A stretch of 64,000 nucleotides of DNA from Blastomussa wellsi (lineage: Eukaryota > Cnidaria > Anthozoa > Scleractinia > Plerogyridae). The DNA is taken from assembly GCA_947652115.1 (NCBI GenBank), contig OX393571.1, positions 14,067,930 to 14,131,929 of the forward strand. Reading direction: 5' to 3'. Below are positions 30,301-41,400 of the stretch, in pieces; the stretch's first letter is position 1; each line of letters opens with the position of its first letter. Below the pieces are notes generated by a model. That model saw only the letters and a program-made list of their open reading frames with translations, did no database searches and was not told where the DNA came from. Position numbers and translations under genes: made by a program.

Positions 30301-32219
30301 GTGACAAGCCGCACAACTTCACGATGGAGTAATCTGGATTTAGATGGTGTTCTAATTCCAACAGAAAAGAATATAGTATGTTGCAACTTGAAAGAAGCGA
30401 AAACAAATAAGTTATTGTTGATGTGAAACGATTTTATTTTTCTATCAATAAAATCAAAACATTCATTGAAATGTTTCCAAGATTTCCATCAATCGTACGT
30501 CAGGTGGCATTTCACATGAGCGACCAAAAAAGTGTGCAGGCGATAAATACTTTTTCCCTGCACAAATTTGATCAACCGTAACTTACCTTTTTATGTGGGG
30601 ATTACTAACCAAGGTAGCAGTTAACTATCAAGGGCACGGATGCTGGGTCATGTTGGAGATTTGCAGAAATCCCTGATGCAATTACTATTTGAATAATACA
30701 CTTAATTACAACTCACTTGTTGGGAAACTGTGGACAAATTGCTAGTTTAAACCCTTGTTGGACAAGTGTTGTCAGCCAACTGTCCAAAGACCTCACAGGG
30801 AACCCAGCCATCAATTTGTTCACATTAGGATTTCTTGAGATTCGTAGCGATGTTTTCTCAGCAACTTTCACAGCATCACTACTGTAAATTTCATAAAAGT
30901 CACCGACTTGGAAGAGCACAATAAAGTCTGGATATTTTTTCTTGATTAACAAGTACTGCTTTGACAGACCAGGCATTTTGAGACTGTTCTCTGGTGAGGT
31001 ACTAGAGCTTGTTGCCATCAATTTATTGATGTTCCGGAAAAGTTTTGTTCTGGCAATAAGAAAGAAATCAACATTAAATTAATTTTCTATTCTGCATTAT
31101 AAAATTTTTGAGTACAGTTTTGAGTACAGAAGTTAGATTGGTAAGTTTGTAAAAAGCAAGCAGCTTCCATCGCGTGTGTGCTTTATTGAGTTATATATCA
31201 TGCATGCAATGTCTGTTACAAGTTGGAGCATTCACAACATGCAACCTCCCTAACAATTTTAAAAAGTAGTGACATGAAGCCCAGTTATTTGTAAAATGTG
31301 CAGTTCTTGGAAGAAATTACCCTTTCCAGGTTGGACTTCAATAGAATGCCTTGACAACCCTCCACCAAATTTATGGGGGTCTCACATATCTGTGGAAGGA
31401 GGGGTTGTTCTCTCACTAATGCACAGCATATTGTCACAGGCTATACACCTTATTCCAAAATGGCCACTGATTTATGCACATACATATTGACCCTTGTTGC
31501 CTTGTTCACGATACAATATATAAATTTTGAGCTTAAAAATGAGGCAGCAAAGGCTAATTTGAATACCAACAAAAGAATATTAAGATGGTAGCCATTTTGG
31601 AATAAGGTGTATATTATCAACCAGAACCTAATTGGCTGTTGAAACAATGACTTCTTTTGTTCCGTGGTTGGCAAATTTGAATATCAAAAGAAATGTGAGG
31701 TCGATGTTTGTAAACAAGAAATGTCGCTATTGCTTTTAAGGTATGCTAACCGTAATACAGTTGCATGCGGCTAAAACCAAAGTTCTTCCGTAAATTTACG
31801 GATAGAAGATGCACTGCGCGCTAAAACTACACCAAACTTAACTGAAATACAAGCTTACACGGGTTCTGTCGGTTCACAAGAGCCGCTAAAAAAGACCGAA
31901 CAATACACAACAGCTAACCAATGACTCCTAACAAAGAAAGAACAATGGCTGTTCCCTTGTGCACCGGTACACAAGGACAGACCCCCTTAACACGTGCTGC
32001 AAACCGTGCTGCATAAATAAGAGTCTGGCGCATTCATTAATTGACTTAAATTAAATAAAACCATTTTATCGTTGTGAGACAAATCAATGAGCTGTAAATT
32101 TTGCAAATTGTTGGTCCCAAAACGTTAAAATGCAGCAAACTATTAAAAACCTACCTAAAACACAGAAGTTCAAGAGCTCTTCTGCAAACTTTGCCACCCG
32201 CTCCAGTCGCTCCCGCCAT
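18369..32219 (-). CDS. MSH1: MSH1-type mitochondrial MutS mismatch-repair ATPase
   Basis: Nuclear gene for a MutS1-class mismatch-recognition ATPase, inferred to act in mitochondria. Eleven exons, minus strand: 32219-32155, 31049-30717, 30351-30123, 29340-28747, 28196-27895, 26881-26638, 24861-24612, 22009-21923, 20978-20835, 19404-19202 and 18737-18369. All are GT-AG and in phase; 939 residues. The first 33 residues contain five arginines, four lysines and one acidic residue, a typical presequence, and are split by intron 1. The mismatch-binding motif GDFYE is intact (F73, E75). Connector, core and clamp regions follow ([12 protein letters not shown]; the coiled region near 540-585). Walker A GPNMGGKST is at 668-676, Walker B DE at 747-748 followed by GRGTS, and the MutS C-terminal [12 protein letters not shown] element is present. 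No HNH or GIY-YIG domain is fused, unlike octocoral mtMutS or plant MSH1. AATAAA overlaps the stop codon. Confidence 0.92.
18908..19083. mobile_element. 176-bp MITE with 9-bp duplication (Mutator-like)
   Basis: Perfect 14-bp inverted ends TAGACTACGAGCAG / CTGCTCGTAGTCTA, flanked by the direct repeat AGTCGTCCC at 18899-18907 and 19084-19092. A 9-bp duplication is typical of Mutator-like elements. It lies in intron 10 of the MSH1-type gene. Inside, 18937-19003 is an arm of the inverted-repeat family seen at 59058. Confidence 0.85.
19839..20259. mobile_element. 421-bp TA-flanked MITE (mariner-like)
   Basis: Inverted ends CAGTTAAAACCCGCATGTA and the complement CAGTAAAAACCTGCATGTA, each followed by AAGAACCT, flanked by TA at 19837-19838 and 20260-20261. 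It sits in intron 9 of the MSH1-type gene and interrupts another repeat. A related right-end fragment (GGTTCTTATATACGCAGG) is at 56842-56875. Confidence 0.8.
20262..20545. repeat. Older repeat interrupted by the TA-flanked MITE
   Basis: GCGCGTTGGATA before 19838 joins TGAGAAGTTTATAGCCAACG at 20262 if the MITE is removed. Inverted words GTTGGATA and TATCCAAC with GCGCGAG motifs and the hairpin CCCCAGCTTTAGCTGGGG near 20530 belong to it. The right boundary is uncertain. Confidence 0.5.
22061..22673. mobile_element. 613-bp TIR element, AAGGACGTTCGCGC ends
   Basis: AAGGACGTTCGCGC at 22061 and its exact complement GCGCGAACGTCCTT at 22660-22673 bound the segment, immediately upstream in the transcript of MSH1 exon 8 (22009). 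No gene inside, no clear target duplication. Confidence 0.75.
23121..23420 (+). mobile_element. tRNA-derived SINE, near-complete copy
   Basis: The most complete copy of the main SINE family. The head TGGCCTCACGGTTAGTGCGC (A box) and TGGTTTGAGCC (B box) is followed by the conserved body GTGTTCTTGGGCAAGACAC, TATAAATGGGTGCCG, TAACCCTG, and the tail CCTGATGAGCCACTTAGGCTC. It lies in intron 7 of the MSH1-type gene. Confidence 0.85.
23508..24499. mobile_element. 992-bp fold-back element
   Basis: Short ends TACGGTGGCC / GGCCACCGTA. About 125 bp at 23872-23998 is repeated inverted at 24290-24418, and it contains a conserved [12 protein letters not shown] zinc-knuckle-like reading on both arms. Flanks GCAGTA and GCTGTA agree at 5 of 6. 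The left arm has expanded into a 20-bp satellite. Located in intron 7 of the MSH1-type gene. Confidence 0.7.
23545..23757. repeat. 20-bp tandem array
   Basis: About ten copies of CCTCACTCCGAATTCTAAAA with small variants. The right arm of the same element has only one or two copies of the word, so the array grew after the element formed. Confidence 0.9.
25045..25240 (+). mobile_element. tRNA-derived SINE, main family
   Basis: Head GGGCTAATGGTTAGTGTGCT and GGGGTTCAAGCCC, body GTGTTCTTGGGCAAGACAC, then the ATGGGTACCGGCAAATTTA word; the tail is cut. Confidence 0.8.
25305..25625 (-). mobile_element. tRNA-derived SINE, main family, inverted neighbour
   Basis: Near-full minus-strand copy about 65 bp from the plus-strand copy at 25045-25240. 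The body word is diverged here (AAGTGTCTTGCAGATAAC instead of the usual GCCCAAGAAC form). The head complement is CTAACCATTAGGCCACCATG. Confidence 0.8.
25651..25950. mobile_element. 300-bp MITE, 12-bp TIRs, TAGTT duplication
   Basis: Ends CAGGGTTCGTAC / GTACGAACCCTG; TAGTT directly flanks both sides (25646-25650, 25951-25955). The interior is built from repeated TTTCCATGAC words on both halves. Located in intron 6 of the MSH1-type gene. Confidence 0.85.
26143..26615. mobile_element. 473-bp long palindromic MITE, TATTA duplication
   Basis: About 50-bp inverted ends starting GAGACCTTTAGATTCTACGA; TATTA flanks both sides (26138-26142, 26616-26620). An inner inverted repeat (AACATTTTGATAAGTTGTTT type, 26343-26430) makes it nearly a full fold-back. 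It lies 17 bp inside intron 6 of the MSH1-type gene, just after the exon 6 donor. Confidence 0.85.
27473..27657. mobile_element. 185-bp MITE, TTCAGT duplication
   Basis: Ends CAGGGTTGTCA / TGACAACCCTG with TTCAGT on both sides (27467-27472 and 27658-27663). Located in intron 5 of the MSH1-type gene, close to exon 5. Confidence 0.8.
29819..29965. mobile_element. Truncated inverted copy of the 185-bp MITE
   Basis: Reverse-orientation relative of 27473-27657. CAGGGTTGTCAATAGGCGCC, AAAGGGCCCCCAGTGCTGTC and CAAAATATCTCC match; the far end is lost. Located in intron 3 of the MSH1-type gene. Confidence 0.7.
31444..31611. mobile_element. 168-bp TA-flanked MITE (mariner-like)
   Basis: Perfect inverted ends TACACCTTATTCCAAAATGG flanked by TA on each side. 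Located in intron 1 of the MSH1-type gene. Confidence 0.85.
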
Positions 32220-32406
32220 TTTTACATGAACTTGTTTATGATACAACGGTACAAGATACAGCGGATTTTCGCGCATTCACAAAGCACGTCACGTAACCGA
32301 ATGGAAACGCACGTGGGGAGCAAAGTGAGTAGAAAATGGCGGCGGACTGAAGTCGATTTTGTTGTTGCCTGTGAACCACTTGATCGATATATTTCCAGAA
32401 AAAAAT
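32220..32406. promoter_or_regulatory. Bidirectional promoter between MSH1 and POLR1A
   Basis: Only 187 bp separate the two start codons. The interval has an E-box CACGTG (32310-32315), overlapping CACGTCACGT (32285-32294, ATF/CREB-like), and a YY1-type AAAATGGCGGC (32333-32343). The MSH1 start itself sits in a second ATGGCGGG word on the other strand. No TATA box is seen. The ATG of the plus YY1-type site opens a five-codon frame (MAAD, stop at 32350) that would be a short upstream ORF if POLR1A transcripts begin before it. Shared control of the two genes is inference. Confidence 0.65.
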
Positions 32407-35400
32407 ATGTTTGGTTCAACAGCTGTACCTTTCCATCATTTAGAAGGAGTAAGACTTTCTTTGTACACGCCTGAAGAAACCAAAAAACTCAGCGTCCTAA
32501 AGTTAACGAATCCTGAAACATTCGATGCGTTGTTACATCCAAATTTTGGAGGACTTTATGATCCAGCACTTGGTCCTACAGACAAAGACGACATATGTGG
32601 AACTTGCGCTCAAAACTATATTTTCTGTCCTGGACATTTTGGTCACATGGAACTTCCTTTGCCTGTTTATCATCCATTGTTTTTCAAGGAATTGCTGAAG
32701 ATTTTACGGTCGTCTTGTTTCAAGTGTGGTGATCTTTTATTTTCCAGCACTGTTAAGCATCTCTTTGTATGGTAAGAATGCTTTTTAATACTACTAGCTC
32801 GCTTATATGTAACAAATATAAGGTCAATACAGAATACAGAGCGACAGATCTGCATGTCTGTGTGTTGCGAATGGTGTATTGTGTTATTCCTCGTCATACA
32901 AAAGGTCCTCACACATGTAAATGAAGTGGACTGAAATGGCCAGGTATTCTGAAGTTTCTCCAATTTGCTAAACTTTAGAATAGTTGGCCACTTATTTGCA
33001 TGTCTTTGAATAAGAATAGTGTCTATTGTGTTATTCCTCGTTCTGTAAAAGGTCCTTCTTCGGTGAACTTATACTTGCGCATGGGAGGGGTAGTGGCCTT
33101 ACGGTTAGTGCGCAGGTCTCTGGGTCAAACTGTCCGGGTTCGAGGCTTGGGCAGTGTACTTCGTTGCGTTCTTGGCCAAGACACTTTACTGTCATAGTGT
33201 CTTTCTCCACCCAGGTGTATAAATGGGTACAATGTTCCAGCAAATTTAATGTTGGGGGGTAACCTTGCGATGGACTTGCATTCCTTTTAGGGGGGAGTAG
33301 AAATACTCACAGTTTCTTCATGCTATAGAAACTGGGGTGAGCTCCGGCCTGATGGACCACTAGGTTTGTGGGCAGGCGTCACCCTTTACCATAATGAAGT
33401 CTGCTTTTAAAGTGTGCTAAAATTCTGTCTAAATCTGAAGCTGGAAATTTTGCCATTTTTGTCTTGTAGCCAGATGAAGGTGTTGGATTACGGTTTAATT
33501 TCAGCCACTGAAGAACTTCAACAGATTGCTTTCACTGCTCTGAATAGTGACGATGACAAAAAGGCTCAGGAAATTGTGTGTATTGCAGCTTTAGATAAAC
33601 ATGTCAAAAAGGTCTTAAATGACATAGACAAGAAAGAGGCCAGGCACAAATCAGTGGCTAAAAATGTCACAGACTATAGGCATCGAATAATCAAAGAATT
33701 TATGCGAGCCCACATGGCTAACAAGAGGCGGTATTGCCCTGGTTGTAAAGCACCGTCTCGTGATGTAAGGAGTGAATACAATAGTCGTGTGTTTCTGAAG
33801 GGATTGTCAACTCGAGAGGCTAATAAGTGGGTGACAACACAGGTCATCCAGTCACACTTGGAAAAACAATCTGCAGCTCCTGTTACAAATGGCGAAGAGG
33901 ATACTCGTGATAACAATAATGGAACAGGCTGTACAGGTACGAGATACATAACATTGTTCCAAATTACTGCTCTTTTCAATAACATGCAAACTCTGATGTT
34001 CAAAACCTAGCCAATGATTGCGTATTTTACTGCCGTGAATCATAATTATGGTGATACAGCCAATGAACGTTGAAAAGCCGATAGAAACAAATAGATCAAA
34101 GTCTACCAATCACAACTGGCAGACATGACCTTTTGACTCTGTTGATCAATATTTTAGCATAAAATAAAGGTTAATGTTGCCAAGCGACCACCATATTTGC
34201 TCCGATATATCTCTGCGGACTTCCTCCGTGCATGTTTACCATATTTGGCTCATGCCAATCAAGCGTGGCATGTCATGCGAGTAATCATTTTTCCCTTCTC
34301 AGATTAATTGCTGCAAGTTTCCTTCGCAGCAAGTTTAATGGGGAGGTCATGGGTTTGAACCCTGTCGGGGACTCAGAATATTTTTCTGTGTCCTAATCTT
34401 GTGTCATTACTAACTGGTTATTTCATCTTTTTCAAAAATTACCTAGTTTGAAAAAATTACCTGCAGACAATTTTGACCCGCAACACATACATGTACGCAG
34501 ACTTATTTATGTACCTAATACATGTATGTACCTACTGTAGTACTTATGATGTACCTACCTACATATCTTACCTGCCAGGTAACATTGTACAATGTAGTTC
34601 ACAACATACATGACTTGTTTTTACTAGTTCATGCACAAAACTGGAATTTACAGTGCATGCAACATTTTTAGGGAATGGCACATCAAGTACCATAGACCCT
34701 GCCGCAACAGAAGGTGATGATCAAATGAAGAAACTTATGCAACAAACTCATTTAACTCCACTTGAGGTCCAAAAGCAAGTTCTTAAAGTCTGGGAAAGAT
34801 ATGGCGATTTTCTAAACATTCTTTTTGGGGCATACTCATCTCCAACTGCAAAAAGGAGGTGTTGTTCTGCAGATATGTTCTTTATAGAGATATTTCCAGT
34901 TCCTCCTTCAAGATTTAGACCTGTAAGTAATTAACTGTCAATTATAGCATTTGCTATAATATAGTAAAAGAGATATAACTGACATAATTAGATAAACATG
35001 TGTATTTTGTTTAAAGGGCCCTAGCTCGATGCCATCGAAAATAAGGAATCTGTACAATGAAGCGTAATCTTATTGAATTGTTGTATGTTAGATTGTAGCA
35101 AGTTTCTCAAGTTTGATCTCTTTCGTTTGGACACACTCTCCAGAAAATTTAATGCTGAAACTTTTGCATGTAAGCAATGACAAAGGCATAGCCGACAAGG
35201 GCCCTTTAAATTCAAGAAATGTTATGCATGTATTTGTACACCTGTAAATTTACATTGGGCAACTGCTGCAATGGCCTCGATCAGGGGTTTCAATAAAATT
35301 TGAATTAGGTAGCTGCTTTGAGTAGAGTAGCCAACTTTTTTTCAGTATCTTTCTCCAATTTCTGCAATTTCGGGAAAAACGTAGCTGATGTTTCTAAGCA

Positions 35401-38400
35401 GAGTAGAACGAAGTAGCAGACGTCTTTTGTTGGCCGTCGGTGGTTATTGGAAGCACTGATCAATAGAACTCTGTTACAAATGTCACTATTTAATTTGAGG
35501 TTAGACTAAATTTTTCAAGTCAATAAGGGATTACAATCCATCTCAATCTTCCTCATTTGAAGCCATCCTTGTTCCTTCAGATCAAAATGGTGACTTATTT
35601 GATGGACACATGTCCTGTCCACAGGAAAAAAGATTTAATTAATATTATTGGAAAATAGCAGACAAACACCTTTCTTACTAAATACAATGGATATTGTTAT
35701 TACTGTACATGACAAAGTTTTATTCAAAGAAATGTTTGCGATGTAGGTGTCATTCCTCGGAGACAAGCAGTTTGAGAATCCACAGACAGGAAACCTGAAC
35801 AAAATCATCAAAGACTGTGTGCTTATTAGGAGCTGCCTTCAAGATTTAAACAAACCTGCAACTGAAGTACAGCCTGAAAAGAGAATGATGGTTTTTGTAA
35901 GTTAAACTATTCATTATTCCTCTGCCCTTTTAAGATGCCTAGTTCACATTTAATTTTTCGCAAAACAAAACATGTTTCCCAGTGGGGCAGAACTCTCTGC
36001 TGAGAATCAAACTAACAAACAAGCAAAAAGTGCACCAAAATCCTTGTTACCATAGTGATCATAATTATCATAATGATTGACAGCAGTGTTAAATGCAATT
36101 GTTGCTTAGTTTTAAACTTCAGATTTAGAGTTCATGTACTATTGACAGCAGACACTTGCAGTAATATTGTGCTCTCAACTCTTCAGGGTAAGAATGCTCC
36201 AGCAACAGTGCCTGGAAAGTCTGCCGCAGAAAAACTTCATAATGCCTGGCTCAAATTACAATCAGATGTGAACTGCTACATTGACAGTGACCTAGATAAA
36301 GTATCAGCTGCAAAGTTTGCAGGAATCAGACAGGTAAGCTTGTACCCACCATGTCGCAAATATGTTCAGGTATGTACAGTAAATATACCTGGCCCCAGTT
36401 TGTTCAAGGAATAGACAACACTACTTGCCAGATAAATCGTTATCCAGTAGGCAGTGTATTATGACTTTTGTTGTCAACACTCGCCACTGGATAGCAATTG
36501 CTTGGTCTGTCCCCTTTCCAGCTTTACACATAAAGCACAAGGTTAATGCATGCAATGATTTTATAGTGTGTTTTTGAGTCACCTGAATTTTGAAGGAGTA
36601 CTATACTGTCAGTAGTTTCCCTTCTAAACACATATTCCTTAGAATAGACCATTTTACAGTTCTGTGAAATGTAACCAGGCCTCTGTATGAAAGCGAGGTT
36701 TGGGGTGATCTTGTCATGATAAAGACCAGAAATTAGTTAGCATAAGAACACAAGGATTTACATGTGTACATATCAAAGGCAAGAGGGTTTGTATCGAAAC
36801 AAAGTCGCCCTTAGCCTCACCTCCACTCAGAGGCTTGGTAACTCGGCACAAAACTGTAAAATGGCCTATTGCAGTGTATGAATTTATTATCTTTGCAGTT
36901 CATGTTCTAAAATCTGTAACAATTCTCGGATAACATAAAGAATGAAATGTGATCTGAAGCAGCTAACCTTAGCTGAGGTCTTTTCTTATAATTGTGTGTA
37001 CCAATTAAATAAATTTCTCTCAAGTCCTCATTTCCATCCCAATATTACTTAACACCTAGTTAGGAAAATTATGTACATACACCCTGTATGAAAAACTGAA
37101 TTTGAATTTGCCATCAAATATCTGTTCTAGATTCTTGAGAAAAAAGAAGGATTATTTAGAAAACACATGATGGGCAAGCGAGTGGACTATGCTTGCAGAT
37201 CTGTTATTTCACCTGATCCATATCTTAGTGTCGATGAGATTGGAGTCCCAGAGGTAAATATAATAGGTGTACGTGTACTTGCATGTTACTGTGCATGTAA
37301 GAGATGGCACTCTGAACTTTTAAGACATGGATAAATCATTGTAGTATATAAATGTTTTGAATCTGAGAGGTGGGATAGCTTTATCAATCTCTTCTTCTAA
37401 AATGGGGTAGCTTTCAAGAGGGGCATGGCTTCATTAGGGCACAGCAAAAAGGTTGTTCGATAGTGCAAGACTGGTCACGTGAAATAATCAGTCAATGGAA
37501 TTGGAGTTGTACATATATTTTTACTGTATTTATTTCTCAGAGATGTCGCTTCTGCGCTTCTCTTCAATCCGAGTTGAAATAAAGTTTACAACTACTACTA
37601 CTACTAGTCAGACTAACATCTTGTTGCAAATTTTTATTTATTTTTTTTCTCTTATTGCAAGTTGCCCAGCGTGCAAGCACCTGGAAGTAAAGTAACATGA
37701 ATGAAGCAAATTAAAGTTGTCATTGTTTTTTCCTCATGGCAAATGTCAGACATTTGTGTTTAGATAGTAGGCTGTGATAGAAAGTGAAACAATACAAGTC
37801 TTAACTTAAGATAAAGTAAAATGTTCAATTTAAGCAACCAAAATCAATTAAAATGATTTATTTTTCAGCCTAGCTCCTCAGAGATTTGGGCTAGTAAGAT
37901 AAAATGACAGGCAAGCCAAGTTTTTAGATTTTGGTCTCACCCTGATTATTCATTTGAATCTAATAATTGTCTGCTCTAGGTATTTGCATTGAAGTTGACT
38001 TACCCTCAACCTGTCACCCACTGGAACGTCAAGGAACTAAGACAGGCTGTCATCAATGGACCCTTTCAACATCCTGGGTCAGAATAAGTGCTTTTATTAC
38101 ACTTCATCAATAATTATTTTATCATAACTGTGTTCTTTTATCATGATTAGGTAGGAATACAGTCATGTTGATCTATTGCATAGAGTACGTACCAAAGTGT
38201 GATGTCACAAATATTCGAATTTTTGAAATTATGGGATTCATTAAGATGAAAATTCCCACTTGCCAAAAATCAGCATCTTATTTCAACTTGGGGGTGAGAT
38301 ATTGACCCTTTCATGCTTCAGTGACTCCATAAAAATCCTTGTAATTTTGTTTAGAACCAAGACAAAATTACAAGGATTTGTATGGAGTCACTGAAGCATG

Positions 38401-41400
38401 GACAGGTCAATATCACACCCCCAAATAAGATGCTAATTTTTGGTATGTAGGCATTCTTCATCATGTATTTTCAGAATATGTCAGTAAATACCATAATTTC
38501 GTACATTTATTTTTTGCGATGTCATCACTTCGGTACTCTATTGAGAAAGGTGCAGTGGCCTTCTGGCTAGTGCACTGAGTGTTCGCTGGATTGAGCTGCA
38601 GTGCAAGCCCTGGCCGCGGCTTGGTAGTGTTCTTGGACAAGCCACTTTACCCTCAGAGTGGCTCTCTAGCTTCTCCACCCATTAGTGTATATACGGATAC
38701 CTTCAAATGTAATGCGAGGGTTAACACTGCTGCAATAGACTGTACTAACATTTGATCCAACTGGGTGTGGATGAAATCCCAGTTGAGGGGAGGGGTGGAG
38801 GGAGGGGGACTCCCATATAAAACAGACAGGGATGTGTGTTGGAAATTGTTAATTAAATATATAAAGGAGACCAAGCTGGAGGTGGCCCAGGCTTTTAAAA
38901 GTTACCAAAAACTGAAAACAAAACTTATGTTATCTATATTACTTCAAATGCAACCCTAAAATAATGAGACATTGATGGCTAGAATAATATAAGAGGGGGC
39001 CATAAGGGTTTGCGTTGATGCGGTTTTGCGTTATTTTTGGTGCGGTAATTTTTATTGTAACTCGCGGTATTGCGTTTTTAAAACACTAAACGGTTTGCGG
39101 TTATTACAACCTTTAAGTCGCAGGTATTCGGGGAAAAAATGTGTCTGCGGTGATAACACTCTTTAGAACGGTCAGCATTTGGTTAGTAGTAAATAGAGTA
39201 TAATAGTGTAGTACAATATGCTGTTGCCGTTATGATGGTATGTTTAATATTAACGCACCATGTTATCAGAATATATCACAAGTCTTGCTGACGTCAGCTT
39301 TCATATTGTGGCCTCCATGTACGTGCGGTTTTGGTATTCGGGAGAAATCTGATGCGGTTTGCGGTTTTTTGGCATATTTCTGTGCGGTTTTGCAGTTTGC
39401 GGACCCCCCTTACGCCCTCCTCATATAAATATTGGCGTTTTGTCCGGGACACCGTAAGAGAAACCAAAAATCCTAAATTTTCACCCCTAAGCAAATCAAC
39501 AAGTATCCCTCTCTCTTTCCTAGTTGCTTCATGCTAATTAAGGAAACCAGGATAAGCGAGCAGGCCTAATGAGCTGCTAGACTCGTATACAGACTTAACT
39601 ATTTTTAGATACCGGTAAATAAGCCACCCACAAACAGTCTGGTAAAGCAGAAACTGACTCTTGGTGAAACAGACTGGTGAAACAGCTTATTAGTGTAACT
39701 AATGGCTGACATCTAAGCCTTGGTTCTTCATTCAACAGGGCTACACTGGTGGAACACGAAGATGGCAAACGAACTCTACTTAGTAAAACCGATGCCAATC
39801 AAAGACAAGCTATTGCTAAACGTCTGTTAACACCTTCAACAGACATAAGAAATCCTGTTAGTCCTTGCAAAAAGGTAATGGCCAAATTGCAAGTGTTCCA
39901 TTGGCTGAGTGTAGTAAATGAAAACCAAAGTACATGTAATCATGATTGGTTGAGAAAGATGGTGCAAGATTTTTAAATGACTCACAAAGCATAGTACAGT
40001 GTAAACAAATGCAAATTACATTCAGTACTCATTTTGTGAAAATTTCTCTAAGTATTAACATTTATTTACAACTTACTGGTATATACTTTCTGGTAAGGCG
40101 ATTTGCTCATGCTTCCAGCATGCATGATTGGATTTTTTCATACAAGCTCATGTGTACTGACTTTGGTTGCATGCCTCTGCTTGCTATGTTAAAGATTTAG
40201 ACATTCAAATAGGTGCCAGTCTTAAGCACAAGTCTTGTCTGAAAACAAGAATGCCACTCAAGTGTGGATAATTCAAATGGGAGACAAACATGAAGAAATA
40301 CATGTATACCATTGTTTGACTGATCTAGATTTATTCTTTTGTTCTAATTATCTAACAGGTCTATCGGCACCTCCAGAATGGTGACGTACTTTTGTTAAAC
40401 CGACAGCCAACATTGCATAGACCAAGTATGATGGCTCACAAGGTAATAATGATAATTAAATTACTGCTTGATTTCATGTGCATGTAGTTGGCAAAACCCA
40501 TTCCACAAAAAGTCAAATTCAATTTTTCTCTCTCTGGGTCAGCGGAACTAAAGTCTTGATAAGTTCTTTCTCTATTGTATTCAAAGTGTTACCATTCTAT
40601 GGGGTTTTTTGGTAATTTTAATTTTGCCTCAATTAATTAATTAAGTAGTACTAAGTAATTAATAAGTAATTTCTAAAGTGCTTAAACTCTTAAAATATTC
40701 TAAAGCACTTCACTCAGTTCTAATGCATCTGAATTGAGCGTTAGTTCAAATAAACGTCAAGGTAGGGCATAGCAATTGAATGGGCAAAAGCTCAAATGTT
40801 CAGTTGATTGCCTGAGCTTTGGTTGCAAGTTGTAAAATCATTGTAATTATTAACTATTTGTATGCTTGTGTCAAGGCCCGTGTTCTTCCTGGGGAAAAGA
40901 CTATTCGCCTTCACTATGCTAACTGCAAGTCATACAATGCCGATTTTGATGGTGATGAGATGAATGCTCATTACCCTCAGAACGAGCTAGCACGAGCTGA
41001 AGCCTACAACTTGGGTGAGTGATCAATGCTTCCTTCAATTTTGAAAAGTATAAACTCATGATTATAGGCTTTGCATGGCTCAGGATCGCTTGTGAGGAGA
41101 CAGTTTTCTCAGAGCCCACATTGCCATGCTAGAGTAAGATCAGCACCTTAACGATCATCTGCCACGTGTTATGTGGTCTGTATGCTGAATAGGCTGCAAC
41201 ATCATACATCTGATGGAAAAAATAAACAATTTATTTGTCCAAGATGGATAACTGGTCTTAGACAAGTGTTTGTTTTTATACAACAGTTGACATGTCATAA
41301 AGGACTAACTCATCCAGCTAAACATCTCTTTATTGATTATCTGTCTAAAGTGATGCAAAGTAAACAAACAAATTCAAATGAGTTGTTAGGTTGTCAAGCG

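Noticed and set aside
30713..31021. Start of the MSH1-type protein at the MATSSSTS methionine in exon 2
   Set aside because: A clean acceptor at 31051-31050 and an in-phase first exon at 32219-32155 with a targeting peptide make an upstream start more likely; the internal start could still give a non-mitochondrial form.
34325..34385. tRNA-like stretch with GGGTTTGAACCCTG
   Set aside because: Only a B-box-like word is convincing; no cloverleaf and no A box in the right place.
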